Origin: Pseudomonadota bacterium
Lineage (GTDB): Bacteria; Pseudomonadota; Alphaproteobacteria; Caulobacterales; Caulobacteraceae
Assembly: GCA_021816155.1 (NCBI GenBank)
Contig: JAKAZA010000008.1
Location: 1-50,376, forward strand
DNA length: 50,376 bases
Direction: 5' to 3'
Part shown: piece by piece, positions 7,627-14,530 of the stretch
How positions within the stretch are numbered: position 1 is the first letter of the stretch
Layout of the letters: each line of letters begins with the position of its first letter
The notes under the pieces: model-generated
What the model was told of the DNA's origin: nothing
Seen by the model: the letters and a program-made list of their open reading frames with translations, nothing else
The model's database searches: none
Position numbers and translations under genes: made by a program

Positions 7627-8250
7627 CTATTCGATGCGGTCCATCCACGCCCACAGCTCCCTCAGGCCGAGCGCGCGGAGCGCCGCGTCGGGCGCGCCGA
7701 CCGCGCCGATGCCAGCGGCCTCGAGCGCGTCGTCGAGCGTGACCGGCTCCGAGCGATCGAAGCGGCGGCTGCGCCGCATCAGGCGCAGATAGCGCCTCCA
7801 TGCGCAGTCGAGACTGGCCGCGCCGGCCAGCGCTCCGGCCGGCAGCAGGCCCCCCTGCAGCACCTTGTGAAACGCCACGAGCGAAGCGCCCTCGCACACC
7901 GAACCGATCAAAGTGGAGAGCCAGGCGGCGTCCATGGGTTGGATGGCGAGATCGTCGGGCGGCTCGCCGAGCGGCGCGGCTGGCGAGGCGGCGGCTTCGC
8001 CGACCACGCTCAGCACGATCGTGCCGCGATCGTCGACGAAGGCGTACTGCAGCAGCTGACGCCCTGTTCCGCCGGCGACCGGCCGAACCTCGAAATAGAG
8101 GTGCTCGCTCGACGCCCGCTGACGCCGCGGCGGGAACAGCCGAAAGCTCCGGCGCATCGGCGCGGGCCCCAGCGGCCGCGTGCGCTCGAGCGCCCAGCTC
8201 AACCGCTCCGCCGATGGGCCGCGAGCGATCGGACTCAAGGTGATGGTCAT
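7627..8250 (-). CDS. Hypothetical protein, possibly a degenerate DnaQ-like fold
   Basis: This 207-residue soluble protein starts at ATG 8250 behind a good GGAGG (GGAGGAGACG). I do not recognise a firm family. The middle and end resemble in outline the later motifs of DnaQ/RNase T exonucleases: VDDRGTIVLSVVGEA, then CEGASLVAFHKVLQGGLLP (like G-x-x-L-V-A-H-N-x-x-F-D), SLDCAWRRYLRL, and TLDDALEAAGI followed by GAPDAALRALGL. The acidic catalytic residues and the histidine of that fold are not evident, so any such protein would be inactive as a nuclease. Treat this as a weak inference. Confidence 0.6.
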   Translation of the reverse strand: MTITLSPIARGPSAERLSWALERTRPLGPAPMRRSFRLFPPRRQRASSEHLYFEVRPVAGGTGRQLLQYAFVDDRGTIVLSVVGEAAASPAAPLGEPPDDLAIQPMDAAWLSTLIGSVCEGASLVAFHKVLQGGLLPAGALAGAASLDCAWRRYLRLMRRSRRFDRSEPVTLDDALEAAGIGAVGAPDAALRALGLRELWAWMDRIE

Positions 8251-8315
8251 CGTCTCCTCCTTGCCTCCAACAGGCGCGAGGAGAGGCGTCCAGGCGGCGT
8301 GCGGCAATGTGTCAG

Positions 8316-8365
8316 GCGCCCACCAGGGGTAGGATAATGGCCATTATGCTACCCAGGATGGGCGC
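8316..8365. promoter_or_regulatory. 50-bp nested palindrome
   Basis: The centre is TAATGGCCATTA, extended to a 28-bp near-perfect palindrome (GGGTAGGATAATGG facing CCATTATGCTACCC, one mismatch) at 8327-8354. Outer arms GCGCCCA (8316-8322) and TGGGCGC (8359-8365) are set off by 4 nt on each side. It lies 65 nt upstream of the minus-strand gene that starts at 8250 and 75 nt downstream of the ABC-F stop. It could be an operator or a cruciform/terminator hairpin; no T-run follows on either strand. Confidence 0.5.
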
Positions 8366-8440
8366 GGCCGCTTGACACCCCGCCGGCCGTCACCTCGGAC
8401 GGCGCGCCCTGCGCCAGCGCGCACGCAACCTTCCCGGCGA

Positions 8441-10033
8441 TCAGGGGGTCGGGCGGTCGAGAGCAAGCTCCTCCTCGATCTCTATCGCCTCGAGGAACGC
8501 ATGGTCGTGGCTCACGACCAGAAGCGCGCCGTCGTAGGCGGCGAGCGCGGCTTCGACGGCGGCGATCGAGTCCAGATCCAGGTGGTTGGTCGGCTCGTCG
8601 AGCACGAGCATCTGTGGCGGGCGCTGCGCCATCAGCGCACAGGCCAGCGCGGCGCGCAGGCGCTCGCCCCCGCTCAACGTTCCGGCCACGCGTTCGCCCG
8701 CGACATTGCGAAACAGAAACCGGGCCAGGGCCGCGTGCGCAGCGTTGGCGTCGGCGGAGGGGTTGAGCCGGCGGAAGTTCTCCATCAGCGTCTCGTCGTC
8801 GGCCAGCAGCGCCGCGCGCTGATCGAGCACGGCCGCCCGGACGCCGAGCCGGACGCGGCCCGAGGTCGGCGCGAGTTCGCCCATGGCCAATCTGAGCAGC
8901 GTGGTCTTGCCCGCGCCGTTCGGTCCGGTGACCGCGACGCGCGCCGGTCCCGTCATGCTGAATGTCACCCCGGACGTGACCAGGCTGCCGTTCGGCCAGG
9001 CGAAGGACACGTCTTCGAACGCGACCACGAGCTTGCCTTCCGGCAGACCGGAGGGCGGCAGGTCGATCGCGAGCCGACGCACCCGCTCGATGCGAGCCTG
9101 CGCATCTGCGAGATCCTGTGCAGCCTCCGCCCGCAGCCGCTCGGCGAGACGGCTTTGGCGGCTCCCCGTGTTCTCGGCGCGTTCGGCCTGGCCGTCGAGC
9201 CACATCGTAGGCATGTCGCGGCGGGCGCGCATCGCCCTGCCCTTCGCGTCGCTCCGGGCCTTGCGCTCCCTCGCGAGCTGGACATCGCGGTCGACCCGCG
9301 CCGCCGCCTGTTCGGCGCGGTCGAGCTCGCGCTCGGCCGCCGCCTCGGCGGCGGCTTTGCGCTGTGCGTACAGATCGTAACCGCCGCCATAGGCCGCCGC
9401 CCCGAGGCTGGTCAGCTCGACGATCCGATCCATTCGGCGCAGCAGGCCGCGGTCATGACTCGCCACCAGCGCGCCGCCGCTCCAGCGCTCCAGGAAGGCG
9501 GCGACTGCGACCCGGCCATCGGCGTCGAGGTTGTTGGTCGGCTCGTCCATCAGGACGAAGTCCGGCTCGGCGAGGACCAGCGCGGCCAGCGCCGCCCGAG
9601 TCAGCTGGCCGCCGCTGAGCGTCGCCGCGGGACAACCGAGGTCGACGCCGACGAGCCCGAATTCAGCCAGGGCCGCTTCCGTGCGCGCTGGCAACGTCCA
9701 GTCGGCCGCCTCCATGTCCTCCGGCAGGCACTCGCCCGCCTCGATCCGCGCCAGCACCTCCATCGGCGAGGCGACGCCCAGGACGTCGGCCAGCGATGCC
9801 TGCGGCGCCGGGGCGAGCTGTTGCCGCAGCGCCGCGACACGGCAGGCCCGCGTTACGACGCCCGCGACCGGCGCGCGTTCGCCCAGAATCGCGCTCAGCA
9901 AGGTCGTCTTGCCGACACCGTTGCGGCCTACGAGCCCGGTCTTCTCGCGCCCGAAGCTCAGCGTGAGGTTTTCGAAGAGGACGCGGCCGTCCGGCGCGCT
10001 GTCAGTGAGGCCGTCGAGAGTGATGAGGAACAT
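8441..10033 (-). CDS. ABC-F family ATPase (two ABC domains)
   Basis: This 530-residue soluble protein has two ABC domains and no membrane segments, as in ABC-F proteins that act on the ribosome. Domain 1 has Walker A GRNGVGKTT (residues 36-44), signature LSGGQ and Walker B FVLMDEPTNNLD. Domain 2 has GPNGAGKTT, LSGGE and MLVLDEPTNHLD. The roughly 110-residue linker between them is charged and helical (RELDRAEQAAARVDRDVQLA), the region that reaches the tRNA sites in this family. It may be a housekeeping translation factor or an antibiotic-protection protein; sequence alone does not settle which. It has an unusual structured leader with its own short ORF. Confidence 0.85.
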   Translation of the reverse strand: MFLITLDGLTDSAPDGRVLFENLTLSFGREKTGLVGRNGVGKTTLLSAILGERAPVAGVVTRACRVAALRQQLAPAPQASLADVLGVASPMEVLARIEAGECLPEDMEAADWTLPARTEAALAEFGLVGVDLGCPAATLSGGQLTRAALAALVLAEPDFVLMDEPTNNLDADGRVAVAAFLERWSGGALVASHDRGLLRRMDRIVELTSLGAAAYGGGYDLYAQRKAAAEAAAERELDRAEQAAARVDRDVQLARERKARSDAKGRAMRARRDMPTMWLDGQAERAENTGSRQSRLAERLRAEAAQDLADAQARIERVRRLAIDLPPSGLPEGKLVVAFEDVSFAWPNGSLVTSGVTFSMTGPARVAVTGPNGAGKTTLLRLAMGELAPTSGRVRLGVRAAVLDQRAALLADDETLMENFRRLNPSADANAAHAALARFLFRNVAGERVAGTLSGGERLRAALACALMAQRPPQMLVLDEPTNHLDLDSIAAVEAALAAYDGALLVVSHDHAFLEAIEIEEELALDRPTP

Positions 10034-10088
10034 GTTGCGCCTTGGATGAGCCGACGAACGGGGCGGAGCGGTTCGTCGTCAGGCGCAA
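10002..10088 (-). CDS. Leader ORF overlapping the ABC-F start (28 codons)
   Basis: A TTG codon at 10088 follows a perfect AGGAGG (10096-10101) with a 7-nt spacer and opens a 28-codon frame that ends with TGA at 10002-10004, inside the ABC-F gene in another frame. Its first codon lies at the base of a hairpin that covers the ABC-F ribosome binding site. This is what a translational-attenuation leader would look like. The predicted peptide has no recognisable family and may be made only for regulation. Confidence 0.4.
   Translation of the reverse strand: MRLTTNRSAPFVGSSKAQHVPHHSRRPH
10035..10088 (-). promoter_or_regulatory. Leader hairpin sequestering the ABC-F ribosome binding site
   Basis: TTGCGCCT (10035-10042) pairs perfectly with AGGCGCAA (10081-10088), and inside it CGACGAAC (10052-10059) pairs with GTTCGTCG (10071-10078). 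The ABC-F Shine-Dalgarno AAGG (10040-10043) sits 6 nt before the ATG and is mostly buried in the outer stem. The leader ORF start codon is in the opposite arm. Confidence 0.5.
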
Positions 10089-10123
10089 GGGAGGTCCTCC
10101 TCGAATGGGCCGCGAGCATAGGC

Positions 10124-10157
10124 GGCGGCTCCCGCGACCGCAATCGCGGGAGCCGCC
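10124..10157 (-). terminator. Terminator-like hairpin after the GST gene
   Basis: A perfect 14-bp stem (10124-10137 with 10144-10157) with a 6-nt loop begins 13 nt after the GST stop codon. There is no T-run on the minus strand. Because it also lies upstream of the ABC-F leader, it probably insulates the two genes. Confidence 0.55.
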
Positions 10158-10170
10158 TTCCTGAAGCGAT

Positions 10171-11070
10171 CTATGCGGACGTCACGATGTAGCCCGCCCG
10201 CGGAAAGTGAACGTGGAGCGCGCCGACCGCCGGATCCTCGCGGGCGATCACGATCCGGCTGGCGTTGGCGGCCACGAGCGTCCCGGCGATCGGGTCGCGA
10301 CCGTAGTCGTCGGCGGCGACGGCGACCTTCGCGCCGGGCGAGACGCCCAGCGGGTCGGCGTGGTCGTGGCGATCGTAAGGCGCCGGCGTCGCAGTTCGGG
10401 CCATCGCGAGCGCCTCGGCCGGCGTCATCTCGCTGCGCCGACCGTGGCCTATCGCGGCGACCCGCACCGTCCACGCCTCGGCGGCGTCCAGCCCCGCCAT
10501 CAGCGGCGCGTAGGCCGACGGCGCGAAGCTCTTGAGGAACCAGAAGTTCATGTACGCCGCGACATCCGCCAGCGTCGGAGCGTCGCCGCCGAGATAGGGT
10601 GCAGCGGCGACCGCCGCGTCGATCCAGCCGGCCATCGCGCGCCATTGGCCGCGCATCACCTGGCCCGCGGCCTTCATCGCCGCTGCGTCGAACGGGCGGC
10701 CCGAGAGCTTCTCGCGATCGTCCCTGAACGCCTGCGGGACCTCGATTTCCCCGAAGATGATCGGCACGGTGGCGCCGAAGAACAGCCGGTCGGCCCAGAG
10801 ATTGATCGCCCAGGCGCCGCCTGCCGCCAGGTCCTTGCCCGCCCGCGCCGCAATCTCGGCCATGATCACCTGGGTGTCGCAATAGATGTCGGCCCCGACC
10901 TGCATCACGGGGATGCGACGATAGCCACCGGTGAGCGGGGTCAGATCTGGCTTGGGCATGATCGTCGGCTGGAAGACCGAGCGCCAAGCAAGGCCGTACA
11001 GTCCGAAGAGCAGCCGCGGCTTCTCCGAGAACGGCGAAGTGTCGTAGTGGTGGAGGATGAATTCAGCCAT
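10171..11070 (-). CDS. Glutathione S-transferase family protein with extra C-terminal domain
   Basis: This 299-residue cytosolic protein has a thioredoxin-like GST N-terminal domain (about residues 1-80, with YDTSPFSEKPRL, the cis-Pro region YRRIPVMQVG and DTQVIMAEIA) and an all-helical C-terminal domain (about 90-225). A further beta-rich tail of about 70 residues (KVAVAADDYGRDPIAGTLVAA, HVHFPRAGYIV) is not part of ordinary GSTs. Members conjugate or reduce electrophiles with glutathione; the actual substrate is unknown. It is transcribed divergently from the crotonase gene at 11173. Confidence 0.8.
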   Translation of the reverse strand: MAEFILHHYDTSPFSEKPRLLFGLYGLAWRSVFQPTIMPKPDLTPLTGGYRRIPVMQVGADIYCDTQVIMAEIAARAGKDLAAGGAWAINLWADRLFFGATVPIIFGEIEVPQAFRDDREKLSGRPFDAAAMKAAGQVMRGQWRAMAGWIDAAVAAAPYLGGDAPTLADVAAYMNFWFLKSFAPSAYAPLMAGLDAAEAWTVRVAAIGHGRRSEMTPAEALAMARTATPAPYDRHDHADPLGVSPGAKVAVAADDYGRDPIAGTLVAANASRIVIAREDPAVGALHVHFPRAGYIVTSA

Positions 11071-11172
11071 GGACCGACCCTGCGTGAAGCGTTGAACCTT
11101 CGCGAGCGGACGCAGGCTCGCGCCAACGTAAGTCTACGAGAAAATGCATCCAGGACGGGCGAGAGGAACCCC

Positions 11173-11994
11173 ATGACCGACCACCTGATCGAGACCTTCG
11201 AGGACGGCGTCGCAACCCTCACCATGAACCGCCCCGAGGCGCGCAACGCGCTTTCCGGCGAGATGGCCGCCGCGCTGCAGGAGGCGCTGCAGCGCCTCAT
11301 GTACGACCGCAATGTGCGGGTGGTGGTGCTGACGGGCGCCGGCGGCGCCTTCTGCGCAGGCGGCGACGTGAAGGGCTTCGCGGCGGACACCAGCCGTGGC
11401 GCGGGCGGCGGCGGTGGCGGCGGCGGCGCCTCCGGGATCGAGGCGCGCGTCGCAGGGCTTCGCCGTGGCATGGAGACGGTCAAGTGGCTGCATGAGATGC
11501 CGAAGCCGACGCTGGCGGTGATCCCGGGCGCGGCCGCCGGCGCGGGGCTGTCGCTGGCCCTCGCCTGCGACCTGCGGATCGCCGCGGAGAACGCCAAGCT
11601 CACCACCGCCTTCTCCAAGGTCGGCCTCGCGGGCGACTACGGCGGCTCGTATTTCCTGACCCATCTGGTCGGCGCGGCCAAGGCTCGCGAGCTCTACTTC
11701 ACCGCCGACGTGATCACCGGCGCCGAGGCGCTGCGGCTAGGCATCGTCAACCGCGCCGTGCCAGCCGACGAGCTTGTCGCCGCCGGCAAGGCGTACGCCA
11801 GGCAGCTCGCCGGCTTGCCGACGGTCGCCATCGGCTACATGAAGCGCAACCTCAATGTCGCGCAGCACGCCACGCTCTCCGAGGTGCTGGACCTGGAGGC
11901 GATGCACATGGTTCGCACGATGATGACCGAGGACCACGCCCAGGCCGCCAAGGCGTTCGTGGAAAAGCGGCCGCCGCAGTTCGCGGGACGTTAG
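11173..11994 (+). CDS. Enoyl-CoA hydratase/isomerase (crotonase) family protein
   Basis: This 273-residue protein has the crotonase oxyanion-hole segments GAGGAFCAGGDVKGF and GAAAGAGLSLALACDLRIA. At the second catalytic position it reads LAGDYGGSYFLTHLVG, with Asp where hydratases usually have Glu; this pattern is common in isomerase-type members. A run of eight glycines interrupts the loop after residue 75 (RGAGGGG...). It should act on a CoA ester in fatty-acid or aromatic catabolism. The start follows GAGAGGA at a good distance. It ends tail to tail with waaF, overlapping by 4 nt. Confidence 0.87.
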   Translation: MTDHLIETFEDGVATLTMNRPEARNALSGEMAAALQEALQRLMYDRNVRVVVLTGAGGAFCAGGDVKGFAADTSRGAGGGGGGGGASGIEARVAGLRRGMETVKWLHEMPKPTLAVIPGAAAGAGLSLALACDLRIAAENAKLTTAFSKVGLAGDYGGSYFLTHLVGAAKARELYFTADVITGAEALRLGIVNRAVPADELVAAGKAYARQLAGLPTVAIGYMKRNLNVAQHATLSEVLDLEAMHMVRTMMTEDHAQAAKAFVEKRPPQFAGR

Positions 11995-13004
11995 GCGCGC
12001 GCCGCCAGCCGCGCCCGCGCCGTTTCCCACACCTTGTCCGGCGTCAGGTCGTTCAGGCACTTGAGATGGCCGAGCGGGCAGGTGCGCTCGAAGCAAGGGC
12101 TGCAGTCGAGCCCGAGGCGCAGGATATCCGCCTCGGAGGTGAGAGGCGGCGTGAAGCCGGGCGAAGTGGAGCCGTAGATCGCGACGACCGGGCGTCCCAA
12201 CGCGGCGGCGACATGCATCAGGCCGGAGTCGTTGCTGACGACCAGCGCCGCCCCCGCGATCAGGCTCATGGCCTCGGCGAGGCTGGTCTTGCCAGCGAGG
12301 TTCGCGAGCGCGCCGCCCGCCAGCGCAGCGGCCTCCGCGCCGACCGGCGCGTCGCTCGGGCCGCCGATGGCCCACGCCGCATAGCCTGCTTCCGCGAGGC
12401 GGCGGGCCAGCGCAGCGAAATGCATCGCCGGCCAGCGCTTGGCCGGGCCGTATTCGGCGCCCACGCAGAGCGCAACGGCCGGCCGCTGGTCGGAGAGCGC
12501 AAGGCGCGCGAGCGCCTGGGCCGTCTCGGCCGGTGAGACAGCCAGCCTCGGCGTCGGCGTCTCCGCCGGCAGGCGCGCGCCGCGCGGCTCGGCGAGCAGG
12601 GCGAAGCGATCGACCATCCGGGGCAGCGCCGCCTTGTCCAGCGGCCGCGCGTCGGTGAGCACGCCCCAGCGCGCCTCGCCGACGAAGCCGATGCGGCGGC
12701 GGATCCCGGCGAACCAGGGGACCAGCGCCGATTTCCACGAATGGGGCAGCACGTACGCCTCGTCGAAGCGGAGCCTGAGCGCCCGTCCGAACGCCGCCCG
12801 TTCGCCCAGCTTCAGCGAGCCATGGGCGAACGGGTTGACGATCGTCTCGTCCACACCCGGAAGCCGTGAGACCACGTCATCCAGGTGCGCGGGCGTCAGC
12901 ACGGCGATCCTGCGGTCAGGGCGCGCCGCCTTCAGGCGCAACACCAGCGCGCCCATCATCACGGCGTCACCCAGCCAGCTCGGTCCGACAACGAGGACGC
13001 TCAA
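11991..13004 (-). CDS. waaF: Lipopolysaccharide heptosyltransferase (WaaF-like)
   Basis: This 337-residue GT-B glycosyltransferase has VLVVGPSWLGDAVMMG at the N-terminus, LCVGAEYGPAKRWP (donor-binding loop) and VVSNDSGLMHVAAALGRPVVAIYG in the C-terminal domain, all typical of heptosyltransferase II. It transfers ADP-activated heptose to the LPS inner core on the cytosolic face of the inner membrane. A TTG start at 13004 after AAGGGAAGGG fits the family N-terminus; starts further upstream would run into the divergent DUF2277 gene. The C-terminal Cys cluster (CSPCFERTCPLGHLKC) is a usual feature of the family. Confidence 0.88.
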   Translation of the reverse strand: MSVLVVGPSWLGDAVMMGALVLRLKAARPDRRIAVLTPAHLDDVVSRLPGVDETIVNPFAHGSLKLGERAAFGRALRLRFDEAYVLPHSWKSALVPWFAGIRRRIGFVGEARWGVLTDARPLDKAALPRMVDRFALLAEPRGARLPAETPTPRLAVSPAETAQALARLALSDQRPAVALCVGAEYGPAKRWPAMHFAALARRLAEAGYAAWAIGGPSDAPVGAEAAALAGGALANLAGKTSLAEAMSLIAGAALVVSNDSGLMHVAAALGRPVVAIYGSTSPGFTPPLTSEADILRLGLDCSPCFERTCPLGHLKCLNDLTPDKVWETARARLAARA

Positions 13005-13065
13005 CGCCGCCCTTCCCTTCTCCGGGGCCTCAGGTTTCAATCCCGCCGAACGACGGAGACGCCCC

Positions 13066-13347
13066 ATGTGCCGCAACATCAAGACGCTGTTCAACTTCGC
13101 CCCGCCCGCGACCGACGCCGAGGTGCGTGACGCTTCAATTCAGTTCGTGCGCAAGCTCTCCGGCTTCAACAAGCCCTCCAGGGCCAATGAAGCGGCTTTC
13201 AGCCGCGCGGTCGATGAGGTGTGTGTCGCCGCGCGCCGGCTTCTCGACTCGCTGGAAACCAACGCAGAGCCGCGCGACCGCGCCGAGGAAGCCGCGAAAG
13301 CCAGGGCGCGGTCGGCCGAGCGGTTCGGCAGACGCGTGCAGGCTTAG
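13066..13347 (+). CDS. DUF2277 family protein
   Basis: This 93-residue protein matches the conserved small family DUF2277: MCRNIKTLFNFAPPATDAEV at the start, then QFVRKLSGFNKPS. The function of the family is unknown. It is probably cytosolic, with no signal peptide or membrane segment. The ATG follows a GGAG at a 7-8 nt spacing. It diverges from waaF with a very short shared promoter region, and its stop overlaps the stop of a small minus-strand gene. Confidence 0.85.
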   Translation: MCRNIKTLFNFAPPATDAEVRDASIQFVRKLSGFNKPSRANEAAFSRAVDEVCVAARRLLDSLETNAEPRDRAEEAAKARARSAERFGRRVQA

Positions 13348-13517
13348 CTCACGCCGCCGCGACCGCCCTCGCGGCGGCGTGAGACGGCCGCGTTTTCCGC
13401 CACCCAGGTCTCGGACGCCTCGCGGCGCAGACGGCAACGGCGGCATGTCTGGTATCCCGGATGCGACTTGCTCTTCACCCAGGAATGCCCTCGGAGAAAG
13501 CACTTCAGCCGCGTCAT
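13344..13517 (-). CDS. Small putative zinc-binding protein
   Basis: This 57-residue protein carries Cys-x4-His (CFLRGH) and, after a HPGYQ turn, Cys-x2-Cys (CRRC) followed by LRRE. The spacing matches small zinc-ribbon proteins seen in proteobacteria. The start at 13517 is chosen because the conserved-looking part begins there; its Shine-Dalgarno is weak. The tail is Arg/Gly-rich. Function unknown. Confidence 0.5.
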   Translation of the reverse strand: MTRLKCFLRGHSWVKSKSHPGYQTCRRCRLRREASETWVAENAAVSRRREGGRGGVS

Positions 13518-13651
13518 CAGCGACGGATTCCGACTCGTCAAAGGCACTTTCGCCAAGTCTCTCCGAAGCGGGCTGCTTGCGTGCGGCCCAGACGGCGGCC
13601 TTCCTAGGAGCCAAGCTCGCCGACTCGCAAGCCGGCGGTCCCGCCTCGGGG

Positions 13652-13694
13652 GTGAACTTTTATTCACTGGCTCGCGTCCGCCCCACCGCTAGCC
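13652..13694 (+). promoter_or_regulatory. Operator/promoter module upstream of the response regulator (site 1)
   Basis: GTGAA-N6-TTCAC at 13652-13667 is followed by TGG, 17 nt and GCTAGCC (13688-13694). The same module, with the same spacing, recurs at 15851-15895 upstream of the efflux operon. GCTA fits the start of the Caulobacter -10 element; the palindrome overlaps the -35 position. The 332-nt gap 13518-13849 otherwise contains only a doubtful 25-codon ORF at 13726-13803. Confidence 0.5.
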
Positions 13695-13849
13695 TTGCGA
13701 AGATTTCGTTCGCCACAGTCTCGTCATGCATCGGCAAGAGCTTGCCTTATTCGTCGGCGCGGCCTCCGCCTCCCAGTCATGTCGCAGGCTGGCGCGTCAA
13801 TGATGTAGAACGCCCCGCGAATTACGACGCGGGCGAGGCGCTGTTCAAC

Positions 13850-14530
13850 TTGGCGAGAATCCTGGTTATCGAGGACGATCCAGAGACCGCGGCTGAGATC
13901 GCCTCGTGCCTCGCGGCGAGCGGCTTCGAGGCCGAGCAGAGCTTCGATGGAGCCGAGGGCCTCGCGCTGGCCCTGGACGAGCCTTTCGACGCCGTGACGC
14001 TGGATCGGATGCTGCCGGGCTGCGACGGCCTCGACGTGGTCAAGCGCCTGCGCGAAGCGGGATCCGACGTTCCGGTGCTGATGGTGAGCGCTCTTGGAGA
14101 CGTTGACGACCGCGTGGTCGGCCTGCGCGCGGGCGGCGACGACTACCTCGTCAAGCCGTTCGCCCCGCCGGAACTCATCGCTCGGCTGGAGGTGATCCTG
14201 CGCCGCCGCCGGCGTCCCGAAGAGACCGAGGTGATGCTGCGCGCCGGAGACCTGAAGCTGGATCTCGTCAGGCGCGAGGCCGAGCGCGACGGCCGGCGCA
14301 TCGAGCTCCTGCCGCAGGAGTTCAAACTGCTGGAGTTCATGATGCGCAACGCCGGCCAGACCCTGAGCCGGCGGCAGATCTTCGAGGCCGTGTGGGAGTA
14401 CTACTTCGACCCTGGCACCAATCTGATCGACGTGCACGTGGGTCGCCTTCGGCGCAAGATCGACGCACCCGGCTTGCCGCCCCTGTTCAAGACCGAGCGC
14501 GGCGTGGGATATATGCTGGATGCGACTTAG
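13850..14530 (+). CDS. OmpR-family response regulator
   Basis: This 226-residue DNA-binding regulator has a receiver domain (about residues 1-115) with the acidic pair in IEDDPE, the phosphate-accepting Asp 52 (LDRMLPG), a Ser in MVSAL and the Lys in DDYLVKPF. A winged-helix domain follows (about 130-225, LLPQEFKLLEFMMRNAGQ, VDVHVGRLRRKID-like IDVHVGRLRRKID, GVGYML). It should be phosphorylated by the next gene product. A TTG start at 13850 is the best fit to the family N-terminus (ARILVIEDD), although its ribosome binding site is distant. The gene overlaps the kinase gene by 11 nt. Confidence 0.87.
   Translation: MARILVIEDDPETAAEIASCLAASGFEAEQSFDGAEGLALALDEPFDAVTLDRMLPGCDGLDVVKRLREAGSDVPVLMVSALGDVDDRVVGLRAGGDDYLVKPFAPPELIARLEVILRRRRRPEETEVMLRAGDLKLDLVRREAERDGRRIELLPQEFKLLEFMMRNAGQTLSRRQIFEAVWEYYFDPGTNLIDVHVGRLRRKIDAPGLPPLFKTERGVGYMLDAT

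Noticed and set aside
10207-11172. Open frame extending the crotonase upstream by over 300 codons
   Set aside because: It is the antisense of the GST gene, and a good ribosome binding site lies at the real start.
13726-13803. 25-codon frame in the leader of the response regulator
   Set aside because: No Shine-Dalgarno and no conserved features; it may be chance.
12866-13849. Very long open frame running into the response regulator from upstream
   Set aside because: It is antisense to waaF, covers the DUF2277 gene in another frame, and lacks protein-like sequence; the regulator fold begins near 13850.
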